From contig OX639965.1 in NCBI GenBank assembly GCA_951828235.1, positions 1,447,191 to 1,511,190 on the forward strand: a stretch of 64,000 nucleotides of DNA, in the 5' to 3' direction. The translations under genes were made by a program, and so were the position numbers. The notes below the pieces were generated by a model. That model made no database searches, had not been told where the DNA came from, and saw nothing but the letters and a program-made list of their open reading frames with translations. The DNA comes from an uncultured Gammaproteobacteria bacterium. Its GTDB lineage: Bacteria; Pseudomonadota; Gammaproteobacteria; Steroidobacterales; Foliamicaceae. This document shows positions 48,358 to 57,108 of this stretch, piece after piece; the first letter of the stretch is position 1, and the number at the start of each line of letters is the position of its first letter.

Positions 48358-48612
48358 CTAGTCGATGCCGTCGCCGGCAACGGCATCAAACTCACGCCAG
48401 TTCTCGTCGGCTGCCGCCATGGCGCGGTAGGTGTCCTTCCAGGAGAGGCGCGCCTTCTTCTTGCCACGCAGAAATACGCCGTCCTCTGCTGCTTCCATTG
48501 TTATGAAATCGCTCCAGCCGTATTGCCGGAGCAGTTCCCTGGGCAATCGGATCCCCCTGGAGTTGCCGATTGCAACAACTTTGATTTCTCTGGCGGTGGT
48601 TGCTTGATTCAT
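48358..48612 (-). CDS. MazE/AbrB-type antitoxin
   Basis: This 84-residue protein with an N-terminal swapped-hairpin DNA-binding domain (IKVVAIGNSRGIRLPRELLR) and an acidic tail (ADENWREFDAVAGDGID) should wrap the toxin. The start is MNQATTAREIK at 48612. The longer frame to 48666 would run through the operator. It is first in the operon and probably represses it with the toxin. Confidence 0.9.
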   Translation of the reverse strand: MNQATTAREIKVVAIGNSRGIRLPRELLRQYGWSDFITMEAAEDGVFLRGKKKARLSWKDTYRAMAAADENWREFDAVAGDGID

Positions 48613-48641
48613 GGCCTGAGCTTCCTGTCCTGAATTTGTGC

Positions 48642-48676
48642 TGTAATTACTGTAATTACATTTCATTCGATGTCAA
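48642..48676 (-). promoter_or_regulatory. mazEF promoter with tandem TGTAATTAC operator
   Basis: On the minus strand, a consensus TTGACA (48676-48671) and TACAGT (48654-48649) are separated by 16 bases. Two copies of TGTAATTAC (48642-48660, together ending in the palindrome TGTAATTACA) cover the -10 box and start site, the expected place for an autoregulatory operator. Confidence 0.6.
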
Positions 48677-48820
48677 CAACTTATTCCTTCCGGTTTGCCG
48701 CCGGTTTCTGTCCGCCAAAGAACGGGTTGGAGCCCCACATTGGCGCCTGCGAATACAATCCGGTTTCTCTCGGCGCCGAACGACTGCTTGGATGATCGCG
48801 TGAACAGGGGCAATGCGGCA

Positions 48821-49384
48821 ATGGCCGGCGCTACGCCGGGGACCGGGCGCGCGATACTCGAGCGGATTGCGGACGGCGACCCGGGGGCCATGACGGACTT
48901 GGTGGACAAGTATGGCGATTTGGTATGGTCGCTGGCGCGGCGCTATTTCGGCGCCTCGCCGGTCGCCCAGGACTCGGTGCAGGAAGCCTTTCTTTCGCTT
49001 TGGTCCAGCGCCGCGCGGTTCCGCCCCGACCGCGGCAGCGAACTGACCTTCGTGCTGACCGTTGCGCGCCGGCGGATGGTGGACCAGGTCCGGCACGAGG
49101 CTCGTTTCTCCGACAGCGTTCCGCTGGCCGGCGACGAGGTGGACTCCAACAGCAGTGACCAGGCCCGGCTGGACGCGCAGCTCGAAATGATGCGGGTTCA
49201 ACCGCTGCTACGCGAGCTGTCCGGGAATGAAAGGAAAATCCTTTCGCTGTCTCTATACGAAGGATATTCACATAGCGAGATCGCGAAACGCCTGAATATG
49301 CCTTTGGGAACCGTCAAGACGCGCATCCGCCGCAGTCTTATCCGGCTGCGGGCGGCGCTTAAGGTGGAGCGCGGGGAGGCCTGA
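48821..49384 (+). CDS. ECF-type RNA polymerase sigma factor
   Basis: This ~187-residue sigma factor has region 2 (MTDLVDKYGDLVWSLARRYF, then QDSVQEAFLSLW) and region 4 (LSGNERKILSLSLYEGYSHS, then EIAKRLNMPLGTVKTRIRRS). It directs transcription of a stress or envelope regulon. I chose ATG 48821; a GTG at 48800 with weak GGA is possible, and the frame is open to 48695. The anti-sigma gene starts 1 base after the stop. The regulon probably includes this locus. Confidence 0.9.
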   Translation: MAGATPGTGRAILERIADGDPGAMTDLVDKYGDLVWSLARRYFGASPVAQDSVQEAFLSLWSSAARFRPDRGSELTFVLTVARRRMVDQVRHEARFSDSVPLAGDEVDSNSSDQARLDAQLEMMRVQPLLRELSGNERKILSLSLYEGYSHSEIAKRLNMPLGTVKTRIRRSLIRLRAALKVERGEA

Positions 49385-49385
49385 C

Positions 49386-50168
49386 GTGACGACCGCCGAC
49401 AGAATCCTCGAATTGCTGGCCGCCGAGGCCGCCGGCGAACGGCTCGAAGACGCGGAGTACGGCGAATTGCGGGAATTGCTGGCCGCCATGCCGGCGGGCG
49501 AACGCATACGCGAGCGGGACCTGATGCACGAAGCGGCTGCCCTGGGGCAGGCGGCCTTCCTGGCGGAGGACCGCGAGGCCTGGCGGACGATGCCGGACGG
49601 TCTCCGCGAGCGCCTGATGAGAATGGCGCGCGCGCGGGCATTGGACAGCGCCCCGCGGGACAGCGCCCCGCGGCGGGCCAACTGGCCGGCCCGCTGGGGA
49701 TGGGCCGCGGCCACTGCCATGGTCCTGGCCTGGATCGTTACCACGGTGCTGCTGCCGCGGCCGCAAGTCGTCCCGCCGACCGTTTCGGTGCAGGCGGCGC
49801 CGGACCTCGTCAGCCTGCCCTGGCGCTCGGAAGTCAGCGGTTACGAACAGGTTCGGGGCGAAATGACCTGGAGCGACGCACTGCAGGCCGGCGAGATGCG
49901 GTTTGCCGGGCTTCCGCCGAACGATCCCGAACTGCAGCAATACCAGCTCTGGATCGTGGACCCGGACCGCCATGAGCACCCGGTGGACGGCGGCGTGTTC
50001 GATGCTTTAGCCGATGGCGATATCGTTATACCCGTGAACGCGAAACTGAACGTGGATCAGCCCGTGGCCTTCGCGGTAACGCTCGAGCAGCGCGGCGGCG
50101 TGGTGGTTTCCCAGGGGCCGCTGCTGCTGGTCGCCGCCGAAGGCCCACGCCCTGGCCAGGCTCTGTGA
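49386..50168 (+). CDS. Anti-sigma factor with RskA-like C-terminal domain
   Basis: This 260-residue protein has a cytoplasmic N-terminal part that should hold the sigma factor, one membrane helix at ~104-124 (WGWAAATAMVLAWIVTTVLL) and a periplasmic RskA-type domain (LQQYQLWIVDPDRHEHPVDG and LEQRGGVVVSQGPLLLVA). A 15-base tandem duplication (49644-49673) repeats DSAPR before the helix. The start is GTG. The last 4 bases overlap the next gene (GTGA). Confidence 0.85.
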   Translation: MTTADRILELLAAEAAGERLEDAEYGELRELLAAMPAGERIRERDLMHEAAALGQAAFLAEDREAWRTMPDGLRERLMRMARARALDSAPRDSAPRRANWPARWGWAAATAMVLAWIVTTVLLPRPQVVPPTVSVQAAPDLVSLPWRSEVSGYEQVRGEMTWSDALQAGEMRFAGLPPNDPELQQYQLWIVDPDRHEHPVDGGVFDALADGDIVIPVNAKLNVDQPVAFAVTLEQRGGVVVSQGPLLLVAAEGPRPGQAL

Positions 50169-51169
50169 GGATTCTGCGCGGTATTTTTCTGGCGCTGGTC
50201 TGGACTGTGGGCGGGCTGGTCGCGCTGGCGCTGATTTCTTTTGCTGTGGCCGCCTGGATCTGGCGGGACATCCCGGCGGAACGGCTCGAAGCCCGCTACG
50301 GCACTGAGGCGTCGCGCTTCGCCGCGATCGACGGCGCGCGCATCCACTACCGCGACGAAGGCCAGGGCCCCGCCGTGGTGTTGATCCACGCCAACTTCGC
50401 CAGCCTGATCGGCTGGGACCCCTGGGTCGAGGCGCTGAAAGACCGCTATCGCGTCGTGCGCTTCGACATGACCAGCCATGGCCTGTCCGGCGCCGACGCT
50501 ACCGGCGACTACAGCCTGCCCCGAACGGTGGATCTGATGGAGCGGCTGCTCGACGAACTCGATGTGGATCGCTGCGCGATCGTGGGAACCTCCCTCGGCG
50601 GCACCGTCGCCATGCACTACACGGTCCGCAATCCGCGCAACGTTGCGGGACTGGTGCTGATCTCGCCCGGCTCGCTGGAGCCCGATGTGCGCGGCCGGCA
50701 GGCGCCGGCGCGCATGTCGCCGACCACCGCGATAGTGCGCTGGATCACTCCGCGTGCGCTGCCTGAGTTCATGCTGAGAACCGGTTTCGGCAATCCCGCC
50801 GGCGTCTCGGACGAACTCATCGACCGCTGGCACGACCTGTGGCGCCTGGAGGGGCAGCGCCCGGCGCAACTGGCGCGCTTGCGGCAGTACATTTCCGGCG
50901 ATGTCGAGGAGCTGATCCGACAGGTGTCGGCGCCCGTCCTGATTCAATGGGGCGAGGAAAACCCGCAAGTGCACGTGGAACTGGCCGGCGAGCTGGCCCG
51001 ACTGCTGAAGAATTCGCCTCAAGTTGAGACTATCATTTATCCCGGCGTCGGGCATATGGCGATACAGGAAGCGCCGCGCGAAACCGCTGCTGACGCGCGC
51101 GCCTGGCTGGACCGCATGCCTTTTGCCGAACCTGCCGACCTTCCCGGTATCGAGAGTCAGACCAGATGA
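50165..51169 (+). CDS. Membrane-anchored alpha/beta hydrolase
   Basis: A 334-residue protein with an N-terminal helix (ILRGIFLALVWTVGGLVALA, then LISFAVAAWIW) and a catalytic alpha/beta-hydrolase domain. The nucleophile serine is in VGTSLGGTVAM, the oxyanion-side HANFASLIGWD follows strand 3, and the histidine is in GVGHMAIQEAP. Substrate is unknown. The start overlaps the anti-sigma gene (GTGA) and its end overlaps the next gene (ATGA), so translation is coupled through the array. Confidence 0.88.
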   Translation: MRILRGIFLALVWTVGGLVALALISFAVAAWIWRDIPAERLEARYGTEASRFAAIDGARIHYRDEGQGPAVVLIHANFASLIGWDPWVEALKDRYRVVRFDMTSHGLSGADATGDYSLPRTVDLMERLLDELDVDRCAIVGTSLGGTVAMHYTVRNPRNVAGLVLISPGSLEPDVRGRQAPARMSPTTAIVRWITPRALPEFMLRTGFGNPAGVSDELIDRWHDLWRLEGQRPAQLARLRQYISGDVEELIRQVSAPVLIQWGEENPQVHVELAGELARLLKNSPQVETIIYPGVGHMAIQEAPRETAADARAWLDRMPFAEPADLPGIESQTR

Positions 51170-52713
51170 TTAAGAAACTCCTCAAGGTGGCCGTTGCGGG
51201 CCTGATTGCAGTGTTCACCCTCGCGGTGGCCGGATTCGGTGTGTTCCGGTACATGAACCGCACTCCGCCGCAACTGGTGGAACCGAACTACTTCGCCTAC
51301 TACAAGGCCCAGGACACCGTGCCCGAGGGCCGGGTGGGCGTGTTCATCTCGCACCTCATCCAGCCGGAAGAATTTCGCGCCGAGGACTACTATGTGCTGA
51401 CGGGCAAGAGCCTGCAGTACATTCCCTGGCCGATCCGCAACATCGCCGGGGCCGATCGGGGCGTGGTGCTCATGGATGCCGAGCGTTATTACGAGTTCGA
51501 GGAATTCACTCCCACCCGGTTGATTGACCACCTGGGGCGCGATACCGATTTCGACGGCGTGCCGTACGCCGACAAGTACCTGACCGGCGAAGTCGTGTGG
51601 TCGCCGCCGTCAACCGCCACCTACATGGCCCAGGGCTATTTCCTGCTTCCGGGCCGCAAGGCCGGCATGCCCGCGTCGGCGGCCAGGCTGATCACCAAGT
51701 GCCGGGTTTTCTACTACGCGCCCGGCAAGGGTTTCTTGGACGGCCGAATCCCTCACGAGGAAGGCAGCCGCATCCTCGCCGAGGAAGCCATGCAGCAGGT
51801 GCATGAGAAGTACGGCGACATTCCCTGGGCCTGGGTGACCGCCGAACACCTCGGCATGGCCCGAAAGGCGATGTACGAACTGCTGGACACCGGGGTGGAT
51901 ACGGTATTGCTGGCCAGCCCGAGGCCGGTTTATTCGCACCATGAGGAATTCAACAGCAGCGTCAAGCACGCCATGCACTACATCCATGAGTGGGAGGAGC
52001 GCAACGGCAAGCACATCAAGGTGATCATCACTCCGCAACTCGGCGACATCCCGGTAATTCGCAGCGCTTACGTCAGGATGCTGAGGGACCGCCTGGATAC
52101 GTTTTCGCCCGCGGATACGGTAAAGGTGGTGATATCGACTCATGGAATGCCCTGGGACCGGGTTCCGCACGAGGCCTGGCTGGAGTTGGCGCCGGCGTAT
52201 CTTGAAGCCATGGAGAATGATGTCCGCGAAGTGCTGGAAAGTTACGGCTTTTCCCGCAGCGAGCTGGTGACGAGCCAGGAGAACTTCGCCGATCCGCTCA
52301 ACGACCCCGACGACCGTTACCTGTCCACCAACGAGGCGTACTGGAACGGTATCAACGACGGCTTCGATTACGTCGTCAACCTGCCCATCTCGTTCTTCGC
52401 CGAGAACACCGACACCGCCTTCGGGCACGCCATGGTCAATTTTGAGGGTTTCGACGAGTACAGCCGGTACGATCCCATCGACTACCCGGACTGGAATGAG
52501 CCCCTGGTGCGCGAATACGTGCAGGACGGCACGCGGGTCATCTACAACGGCACGCCGGTGGGCCGCTACAGCGGACCGGTCGTCGAGGCTTTCTTCCAGG
52601 CCATGGATTCGATCCTTTCCCGGCATGCCGGCAATCCCGCGGGCGTTCCCGCCCGCCAGGATGATGAGCCGCGCTTGACCCAGGCTCACAACGCCCGGCC
52701 CGGAGCGGAATGA
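51166..52713 (+). CDS. Membrane-anchored ferrochelatase-like protein
   Basis: This 515-residue protein has one N-terminal helix (~7-27, KVAVAGLIAVFTLAVAGFGV). By eye, residues ~215-425 follow the ferrochelatase pattern. DTVLLASPRPVYSHHEEFNS matches its lobe-1 end, and VVISTHGMPWDRVPHEAW matches the catalytic SAHSLP segment (His326). Further matches are TSQENFADPLNDPDD for WQSEGNTPDPWL and VVNLPISFFAENTDTAF for YVPVGFVADHLEVLY. The usual catalytic glutamate of the last block aligns with Asp416. An early half (VFISHLIQPEEF) fits the first lobe less well. The catalytic step, metal and substrate are unknown. The family call rests on motif order, not on a search. Confidence 0.55.
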   Translation: MIKKLLKVAVAGLIAVFTLAVAGFGVFRYMNRTPPQLVEPNYFAYYKAQDTVPEGRVGVFISHLIQPEEFRAEDYYVLTGKSLQYIPWPIRNIAGADRGVVLMDAERYYEFEEFTPTRLIDHLGRDTDFDGVPYADKYLTGEVVWSPPSTATYMAQGYFLLPGRKAGMPASAARLITKCRVFYYAPGKGFLDGRIPHEEGSRILAEEAMQQVHEKYGDIPWAWVTAEHLGMARKAMYELLDTGVDTVLLASPRPVYSHHEEFNSSVKHAMHYIHEWEERNGKHIKVIITPQLGDIPVIRSAYVRMLRDRLDTFSPADTVKVVISTHGMPWDRVPHEAWLELAPAYLEAMENDVREVLESYGFSRSELVTSQENFADPLNDPDDRYLSTNEAYWNGINDGFDYVVNLPISFFAENTDTAFGHAMVNFEGFDEYSRYDPIDYPDWNEPLVREYVQDGTRVIYNGTPVGRYSGPVVEAFFQAMDSILSRHAGNPAGVPARQDDEPRLTQAHNARPGAE

Positions 52714-53945
52714 GCGAGACGTCCGCAAGCCCAAGTCTTGAGGGGCTGCGCATTCCCCGGGATGAGCAGCCCCAGGAAAGCCGCTTAAGGCGATACCTCT
52801 GGCCGTCGATCGGTACGGTGGTCGTCGTCGGCGTGCTCGCGCTGCTGGCGCTGCAATTTCTGCCGGACAGCCGGGCGGAGGTCCGGGTCGAAACCGTGCG
52901 CAGATCCTCAGGCGGCGCCGTGGCCAGCGTGCTGGACGCCAGCGGCTACGTGACCGCGCGCCGCGCCGCCACGGTGTCGTCCAAGCGCACCGGTCGAATC
53001 CGCACGGTGCTCGTGGAAGAGGGCATGACCGTCGAAGAAGGACAGGTCGTGGCGGAGCTCGACGACGCGGCCGAACAGGCCCAGCTGCGGCTCTCCGAGG
53101 CGCAGCTCGCGTCGGCCGAAAGTTCAATGGGCGAGACCCGCGCCGAACTCCACGAGGCCGGGCTTGCCTACGGCCGCCTGTCGGAGCTGCACGGCCAGGG
53201 GCTGGCCAGCGAGGCGGAACTGGACGCCGCCCGGGCTACGCGCGATCGTCTCAGCGCACGACTGGAAGCCAACGCGGCGTCGGTTACGGTCGCCGAGCGC
53301 GCCGTCGCCGTGCAGCGGCAGGCGCTCAGCGAGACCATCGTGCGCGCGCCTTTCGCCGGCGTGGTCATCGACAAGAACGCGCAGCCGGGGGAAATGATCT
53401 CGCCGGTCTCCGCCGGCGGCGGCTTTACCCGCACGGGGATCTGCACGCTGGTGGACATGGAGTCGCTGGAGATCGAGGTGGACGTGAACGAGGCGTACCT
53501 GCAGCGCGTGCGTCCCGGAGGGGCCGTTACCGCGCGGCTGGACGCCTATCCCGACTGGCGGATTCCCGCGGAAGTCATCGCCATCGTGCCGGCGGCCAAC
53601 CGCGAGAAGGCCACCGTACGGGTGCGCGTGGGCATTCTCGAGCGCGATGCGCGCATCCTGCCCGACATGGGCGCCAAGGTGTCATTCATCGAAGCGGGGC
53701 AGCCGGTTCCGCAGTCCACGCAGGCGCCTGCCGCGCTCACCGTTGCGGCCTCGGCCGTTCTCGGGGAGGGCGACAGCAACTGGGTCTACATTGCCGAGGA
53801 CGATCGGGCCTGGCGGCGCGATATCGTGATCGGACGGCGCGACGGCGGGCGTGTCTCTGTCGTCTCCGGCCTGTCGGCGGGCGACAGGGTGGTCGTGGAT
53901 CCTCCCGCGGGGCTATCGGACGGCGCCGAAATTCAATATCCTTGA
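52710..53945 (+). CDS. HlyD-type periplasmic adaptor of an ABC exporter
   Basis: A 411-residue membrane-fusion protein. It has a cytoplasmic start (MSETSASPSLEGLRIPRDEQ), one helix (~32-50, WPSIGTVVVVGVLALLALQF), a lipoyl-like half (ATVSSKRTGRIRTVLVEEGM, TIVRAPFAGVVIDKNAQPGE), a coiled coil of about 90 residues between them, and a barrel domain (EVDVNEAYLQRVRPGGAVTA). It bridges inner-membrane permeases to the outer side. The ATG overlaps the chelatase-like stop. It has no lipobox, unlike the adaptor at 20235. Confidence 0.92.
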   Translation: MSETSASPSLEGLRIPRDEQPQESRLRRYLWPSIGTVVVVGVLALLALQFLPDSRAEVRVETVRRSSGGAVASVLDASGYVTARRAATVSSKRTGRIRTVLVEEGMTVEEGQVVAELDDAAEQAQLRLSEAQLASAESSMGETRAELHEAGLAYGRLSELHGQGLASEAELDAARATRDRLSARLEANAASVTVAERAVAVQRQALSETIVRAPFAGVVIDKNAQPGEMISPVSAGGGFTRTGICTLVDMESLEIEVDVNEAYLQRVRPGGAVTARLDAYPDWRIPAEVIAIVPAANREKATVRVRVGILERDARILPDMGAKVSFIEAGQPVPQSTQAPAALTVAASAVLGEGDSNWVYIAEDDRAWRRDIVIGRRDGGRVSVVSGLSAGDRVVVDPPAGLSDGAEIQYP

Positions 53946-53959
53946 GGCAACGAACTCAT

Positions 53960-53975
53960 GGGACAGCACACCAGG
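53960..53975 (+). repeat. GGGACRGCACACYAGG motif, copy 2
   Basis: GGGACAGCACACCAGG lies 17 bases before the ATG of the ABC ATPase gene, in the only sizable gap (47 bases) of the array. One base differs from the copy at 57571. Confidence 0.5.
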
Positions 53976-53992
53976 ACTAAAGAGCGCGATTT

Positions 53993-54688
53993 ATGGCTCG
54001 ACAATTGATCCGTCTGGCGGGCGTCGGCAAGAATTACCGTAAGGGACGCGAGCTCGTACGCGTGCTTGAAGGGATAACGCTGGGCATCGAGGAAGGCGAT
54101 TTCGTCGGCCTCATGGGACCTTCCGGGTCCGGCAAGACCACGCTCCTGAATCTGCTGGGCGGTCTCGACAAGCCCACCAGGGGCGATGTGGAGGTGGATG
54201 GCAAGACCATCAGCAAGCTCTCGTCGGGCGCCCTGGCGAAATGGCGGGCGAGCAATATCGGGTTTATCTTCCAGTTCTACAACCTGTTGCCGGTGCTTAC
54301 CGCCGCACGCAACGTGGGCCTGCCGTTGCTGCTGACTTCCCTTTCGGCCTCACAGCGCAGGAAACACGTGAACACGGCGCTGCAGTTGGTGGGCCTGGCG
54401 GACCGGGCGAAGCATTATCCCCGGGAGTTGTCGGGCGGCCAGGAACAAAGGGTGGCGATCGCGCGCGCCATCGTGTCCGATCCGCCGATACTGTTGTGCG
54501 ACGAGCCCACCGGCGATCTGGATCGCGCGACCGCCGACGAGATCATGAGTTTGCTGCAGCGGCTGAACCGGGATTACGGCAAGACCATCGTCATGGTCAC
54601 CCACGATCCGCGCGCCGCTTCCTTCGCCCACCGAGTGCTGCACCTGGACAAGGGCGAACTCAGCAAGAAGCCGGTGGACCTGCACTAG
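53993..54688 (+). CDS. ABC transporter ATP-binding protein (LolD/MacB-like)
   Basis: This 231-residue ATPase has Walker A GPSGSGKTTL, Q-loop FIFQFYNLLPVL, a signature [15 protein letters not shown] (Glu in place of the more common Gln after GGQ), Walker B ILLCDEPTGDLD and H-loop VMVTHD. It drives the two FtsX-fold permeases that follow. It starts at ATG (MARQLIRLAGVGK). Its stop is 10 bases before permease 1. Confidence 0.94.
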   Translation: MARQLIRLAGVGKNYRKGRELVRVLEGITLGIEEGDFVGLMGPSGSGKTTLLNLLGGLDKPTRGDVEVDGKTISKLSSGALAKWRASNIGFIFQFYNLLPVLTAARNVGLPLLLTSLSASQRRKHVNTALQLVGLADRAKHYPRELSGGQEQRVAIARAIVSDPPILLCDEPTGDLDRATADEIMSLLQRLNRDYGKTIVMVTHDPRAASFAHRVLHLDKGELSKKPVDLH

Positions 54689-54698
54689 GGCCGCGAGC

Positions 54699-55859
54699 AT
54701 GAACCGATTCACCCTCATCTGGCGCAACCTGTGGCGCAAGCCGATCCGCACCGTATTCACCATGCTGGCCATCCTCGTGGTGTTCTTTCTCTTTACGCTG
54801 CTGGAAGGCCTGCGGATCGCATTTTCGCTTTCCGACGTGGGTCCCGCGGCCGAGGAACGGCTGCTCAGCTCGCACAAGGTCTCGCTGATCATGATGCTGC
54901 CGGTCGCCTACGAGTCCCGGATCGCACGCCTTGGGGGCATCGAGGCGGTCTCCCACGGCACCTGGTTCGGGGCCCGTTACCAGGACAACCCCGAGTTCGC
55001 CCAGTACCCGGTGGTAGCCGAGCAATACCTGGCGCTGAATCCCGAGATCAAGCTGGACGAAGAACAGAGACAGGCCTGGCTGGGCAACCGGATGGGTGCG
55101 ATCGTCGGGCGTCCGGTGGCGAACCAGTACGGCTGGGAGGTCGGCGATCGGGTGCCGCTCAAGTCCAGCATATGGACGCGCAACAACGGCAGCGACGTCT
55201 GGGAATTCGATATCGAAGGCATTTTTGACGATACCGACGCCGGAATGAACGCGGGCGTTGTGCTGTTTCATTACGACTACTTCGACGAGGCGCGGGCCTT
55301 CGGCAAGGGCACCGTCGGCTGGTACGTGTCCAAGGGGGACGGATCGGTGCCGCTGAATGAATTGATGGACTCCATCGACGCCGAGTTCGCCAATTCGCCG
55401 GCGGAAACCAAGACCAACACCGAGGCGGCCTTCGCCCAGGAATATGCGCAGCAGTTCGGCAATATCGGGCTGATCGTCACCCTGATCCTGGCCGCGGTGG
55501 TGTTCATGATCCTGCTGGTTACCGGACACACGATGGCGCAATCCGTGCGCGAGCGGATCCATGAAATGGGCGTGCTCAAGACGTTGGGCTTTACCTCGGG
55601 GAGCATCTTCGGCCTGACCGTCGTGGAGGGGCTGCTGCTGGTTCTGCCCGTGGGCATCCTGGCGATGGCGCTCGGATGGGGCGCCCTGGCGCTCGTCGCC
55701 GGGTTCATGGGGGCGATGTTCCCCGCGGGCCTGCACATCGGGACGTATTCCATCGTTCTGGGCCTGGCGCTGATGCTGGCGATCAGCCTGGGGTCCGTGC
55801 TGCCGCCGGTCATCCGGGCGCTGAGGCTGGACATTGTGGCCCTGCTGCGCACGAGCTAG
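54699..55859 (+). CDS. ABC transporter permease, FtsX/MacB fold, subunit 1
   Basis: This 386-residue permease has an N-terminal helix (~17-37, TVFTMLAILVVFFLFTLLEG), a periplasmic domain (~50-255, with IARLGGIEAVSHGTWFGARY) and three C-terminal helices (LIVTLILAAVVFMILLVTGH, then GLTVVEGLLLVLPVGILAMA and the last pair). VRERIHEMGVLKTLGFTSGS is the cytoplasmic coupling loop. It is not similar enough to subunit 2 to be a recent duplicate. Confidence 0.92.
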   Translation: MNRFTLIWRNLWRKPIRTVFTMLAILVVFFLFTLLEGLRIAFSLSDVGPAAEERLLSSHKVSLIMMLPVAYESRIARLGGIEAVSHGTWFGARYQDNPEFAQYPVVAEQYLALNPEIKLDEEQRQAWLGNRMGAIVGRPVANQYGWEVGDRVPLKSSIWTRNNGSDVWEFDIEGIFDDTDAGMNAGVVLFHYDYFDEARAFGKGTVGWYVSKGDGSVPLNELMDSIDAEFANSPAETKTNTEAAFAQEYAQQFGNIGLIVTLILAAVVFMILLVTGHTMAQSVRERIHEMGVLKTLGFTSGSIFGLTVVEGLLLVLPVGILAMALGWGALALVAGFMGAMFPAGLHIGTYSIVLGLALMLAISLGSVLPPVIRALRLDIVALLRTS

Positions 55860-55884
55860 GGCCCGTTAACAGGACCCGGCGCAC

Positions 55885-57075
55885 ATGTTCGGCTGGCTGA
55901 CGCAGACTGCGGCCCTCTCGGCCCTGAACCTGCGCAGTCTGCCGCGCAGGCCCGGCACGGCCGCCGTGGCCATGTCGGGCATCGCGGCGCTCACGGGCGT
56001 ATTCGCCGGCGTGCTTTCCATGGCCTCGGGATTCGAGAAGACCATGGAGGGGACCGGGCAGGAGGACGTGGCGCTCGTGCTGCGCAGCGGCTCCACCGCG
56101 GAACTCAACAGCCGCTTCGACGGAGAACAGGCCAACGTGATTCGCTTCGCACCCGGTATCGCCCGGGACGCGGCCGGCGAGCCCGAGGTTTCCGCGGAGT
56201 TGTTCTGGATTGTCAACGCCGTTGGCAAGTCCTCCGGAACCGAGGCCAACGTGGCGTTGCGGGGTATTCAGCCCAACGGCTATTCGCTGCGCAATAACTA
56301 CCGCCTGGCGGAGGGCCGGGAATTCACTCCGGGGCGGTTCGAGCTGATCGTCGGGCGCGGCGCGCGCAATCAGTTCGTGGGCCTGGAGCCGGGACAGACG
56401 ATCCGCTTCGGGAAGACCGAGTGGCTGGTGACCGGGATGTTCGAGACCGGCGGTTCGGTGTTCGAATCGGAGCTGTGGTGCGACGTCAACGTGCTGCAGT
56501 CGGCGTATCAGCTGGGCAACGGCTTTCAGGTGGTGCGCGCTCGCGTGGACGGCCCGGACGGCCGCCTGCGGCTGGAAGAAGCGCTGGGCGACGACCAGCG
56601 GTTGAGCGTGGACGTATGGAGCGAGAAGCAGTTCTACTCCGACCAGGCCGAGGATACGGCTGCGCTGATTACCACTATAGGTCTGCCCGTTTCGGTGCTC
56701 ATGGGCATAGGCGCCGTGTTTGCCGCGCTCAACGCCATGTACGCCTCCATTGCGGCGCGCGCGCGGGAGCTCGCGACGCTGCGGGCGGTCGGCTTCGGTT
56801 CCTTTCCCACGGCGCTGGCGACGCTGCTGGAGTCGGTAGTGCTGGCGTTTCTTGGGGGCGTGCTCGGCTGCGCCATCGCCTGGTTCGCGCTGAACGGCTT
56901 TCAGGCCTCCACCCTGGCCGCCAGTTTCAGCCAGGTCGTGTTCAATTTTGCGGTGACGCCGGACCTCCTGGCCCGGGGGATCGTGGCGGCGCTGATCGTG
57001 GGCCTGGTGGGGGGAATCTTCCCCGCGGTGCGGGCGGCGACCGCGCAGGTCACCGCGGCGCTGCGCGAGCTCTAG
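55885..57075 (+). CDS. ABC transporter permease, FtsX/MacB fold, subunit 2
   Basis: This 396-residue permease has the same topology as subunit 1: N-terminal helix (TAAVAMSGIAALTGVFAGVL), a periplasmic domain (residues ~45-260) and three C-terminal helices (IGLPVSVLMGIGAVFAALNA and others) with the coupling loop IAARARELATLRAVGFGSFP. Together the two permeases probably form a heterodimeric exporter with the adaptor at 52710. Confidence 0.92.
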   Translation: MFGWLTQTAALSALNLRSLPRRPGTAAVAMSGIAALTGVFAGVLSMASGFEKTMEGTGQEDVALVLRSGSTAELNSRFDGEQANVIRFAPGIARDAAGEPEVSAELFWIVNAVGKSSGTEANVALRGIQPNGYSLRNNYRLAEGREFTPGRFELIVGRGARNQFVGLEPGQTIRFGKTEWLVTGMFETGGSVFESELWCDVNVLQSAYQLGNGFQVVRARVDGPDGRLRLEEALGDDQRLSVDVWSEKQFYSDQAEDTAALITTIGLPVSVLMGIGAVFAALNAMYASIAARARELATLRAVGFGSFPTALATLLESVVLAFLGGVLGCAIAWFALNGFQASTLAASFSQVVFNFAVTPDLLARGIVAALIVGLVGGIFPAVRAATAQVTAALREL

Positions 57076-57108
57076 CGTGCTGTCCCGGTGCGCTGCTGCG
57101 CGGGTGCG

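Noticed and set aside
48613..48666. Longer start for the MazE-type antitoxin
   Set aside because: The extra residues are read from the operator repeats. The family start fits 48612.
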